Positions 5,977-6,866 of a DNA stretch of 6,866 nucleotides are shown piece after piece. Position 1 is the first letter of the stretch. Every line of letters begins with the position of its first letter. The stretch is from Nitrospirota bacterium (GTDB lineage Bacteria; Nitrospirota; Nitrospiria; Nitrospirales; UBA8639), in NCBI GenBank assembly GCA_029879555.1, contig JAOUQB010000126.1:1-6866 (forward strand), in the 5' to 3' direction. The notes under the pieces are model-generated. The model was given only the letters and a program-made list of their open reading frames with translations, was not told the origin of the DNA and made no database searches. The translations under genes were made by a program, and so were the position numbers.

Positions 5977-6843
5977 ATGAATATTCCAGACCTTCAACGC
6001 AAAGCTGGAGAGCTCAGGCTTCAAATCCTCAATGCTGCTTTAAAGGCGGGGAAAGGCCATGTTCCACCAGCGTTTTCCTGGATGGAAATTGGTGTAGCGT
6101 TGTTTTATGGGGGAGGACTCCGTTTCCGACCTTCTGAACCCAACTGGGAGGGGCGAGACCGGTTTATCTTGAGTAAAGGGCATGGATGTTTAACCTTATA
6201 TGCGATTCTGGCTGACCTAGGGTTTTTCCCAAAAGTGGAGTTGGAGCATTTCTGCGAACCAGGCAGTCTCTTAGCCGGTCATCCCGATACGAATATTCCC
6301 GGTGTGGAAGCAATTTCTGGTTCCCTTGGACATGGATTGGGGGTCAGCGCTGGTTTAGCGTTGGGAGCAAAGCGCAATTCTCAAGAATGGAAGGTGGTCA
6401 CGGTTTTAGGGGATGGGGAATGTCAGGAGGGGTCAGTGTGGGAAGCGGCCATGTTTGCAAGCCATCATCATCTCAATAATCTGGTGGCGGTTCTTGATCG
6501 CAATCAATTAGGCGCAACAAATTTTACTGAGAAAAATCTTGCCTTGGAACCCCTAGAGACCAAATGGGAGGCATTTGGTTGGGAAGTTGTCAAAATTGAT
6601 GGGCATTCATTTAAAGAATTACACAGAGTCTTCTCTGATGTTGGCCACCGAACTTCCACAAAACCGCTTCTTATTTTTGCTCAAACCATAAAAGGAAAAG
6701 GTGTGTCATTTATGGAGGGATCAGTTGATTGGCATCACCGACTACCTAAAGGAGGTGAAGTGGAAGAGGCCATTCGGCAGTTGACGAAGGCGGATCCCCA
6801 GATGAATCCACCTGTATCCTTGGAGTTGGTCCATGGCCCATGA
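5977..6843 (+). CDS. Transketolase, N-terminal (ThDP PP-domain) subunit of a split enzyme
   Basis: A 288-residue protein matching only the first domain of transketolase. Split transketolases of this size work as a pair with a C-terminal chain that begins at once downstream. Motifs are SKGHG (66-70), GHP (101-103), GSLGHGL (115-121) and the ThDP motif GDGECQEGS (145-153) ending in DRNQ (174-177, Asn176 a Mg ligand). KGKGVSFME lies near the C-terminus. The early motif usually reading GHxGG is GHVPP here (27-31). Transketolase moves a two-carbon ketol unit between pentose, heptose and triose phosphates, so it could supply sedoheptulose 7-phosphate; use on an unusual sugar is possible. ATG 5977 follows the NUDIX stop by one base with only a weak upstream TGTGG. 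The in-frame TTG at 5905 would overlap the NUDIX gene and is not favoured. Confidence 0.88.
   Translation: MNIPDLQRKAGELRLQILNAALKAGKGHVPPAFSWMEIGVALFYGGGLRFRPSEPNWEGRDRFILSKGHGCLTLYAILADLGFFPKVELEHFCEPGSLLAGHPDTNIPGVEAISGSLGHGLGVSAGLALGAKRNSQEWKVVTVLGDGECQEGSVWEAAMFASHHHLNNLVAVLDRNQLGATNFTEKNLALEPLETKWEAFGWEVVKIDGHSFKELHRVFSDVGHRTSTKPLLIFAQTIKGKGVSFMEGSVDWHHRLPKGGEVEEAIRQLTKADPQMNPPVSLELVHGP
6822..6825 (+). promoter_or_regulatory. Ribosome binding site for the transketolase C-terminal subunit
   Basis: GGAG within the last codons of the N-terminal subunit gene, seven bases before ATG 6833. It supports a start that overlaps the upstream gene. Confidence 0.6.
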
Positions 6844-6866
6844 TTTTCGAGATGCAGTTTTCGAAA
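6833..6866 (+). CDS. Transketolase, C-terminal subunit (3' partial, first 11 codons)
   Basis: ATG 6833 opens a frame reading MAHDFRDAVFE up to the window edge. The FRDAxxE pattern matches the usual beginning of the Pyr domain in split-transketolase C-terminal chains (typically RDAFxExL). It overlaps the N-terminal subunit gene by 11 bases and has a GGAG ribosome site at proper spacing. Only 11 residues are visible, so the assignment rests mostly on position next to the N-terminal half, which cannot act alone. Confidence 0.7.
   Translation, partial: MAHDFRDAVFE

Overview
The window is one strand-coherent, tightly packed bacterial operon on the + strand. It is preceded by the last 50 codons of an unrecognised gene (1-153) and a 266-base non-coding stretch (154-419) with an inverted repeat, a small dyad and a good sigma-54-like -24/-12 match. 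All further genes overlap or lie within a few dozen bases of each other, so they are probably co-transcribed. No tRNA, rRNA, CRISPR array, insertion sequence or phage gene was seen. Base composition looks roughly balanced, somewhat below 50% GC by eye. The gene content is that of a surface-glycan (LPS, capsule or S-layer sugar) locus, most likely from a Gram-negative-type environmental bacterium. I cannot name the species from sequence alone.

Layout: (1) HddC-like sugar-1-phosphate nucleotidyltransferase, 420-1202; (2) and (3) alpha and beta subunits of a thiamin-diphosphate (ThDP) E1 2-oxoacid dehydrogenase-like enzyme, 1199-2149 and 2139-3272, with no E2 or E3 gene; (4) GDP-mannose-4,6-dehydratase-like short-chain dehydrogenase/reductase, 3315-4292; (5) HddA-like GHMP kinase, 4289-5410; (6) NUDIX hydrolase of the ADP-ribose/GDP-mannose pyrophosphatase type, about 5424-5975; (7) N-terminal half of a split transketolase, 5977-6843; (8) the first codons of its C-terminal half, 6833 to the window end.

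How they may work together (inference): transketolase makes or consumes sedoheptulose 7-phosphate, the precursor of heptose 7-phosphate. HddA would phosphorylate heptose 7-phosphate at C1 and HddC would add GMP to give a GDP-heptose. The dehydratase would turn this into a 4-keto-6-deoxy sugar. The orphan E1 pair could then transfer an acyl unit from a 2-oxoacid onto the keto sugar, giving a branched-chain sugar. That would be a route to a two-carbon-branched deoxyheptose, combining parts known separately from GDP-heptose pathways and from branched sugars of antibiotics and O-antigens. The isomerase GmhA and phosphatase GmhB are not in the window and would have to be encoded elsewhere. This combination is the most interesting feature of the window.
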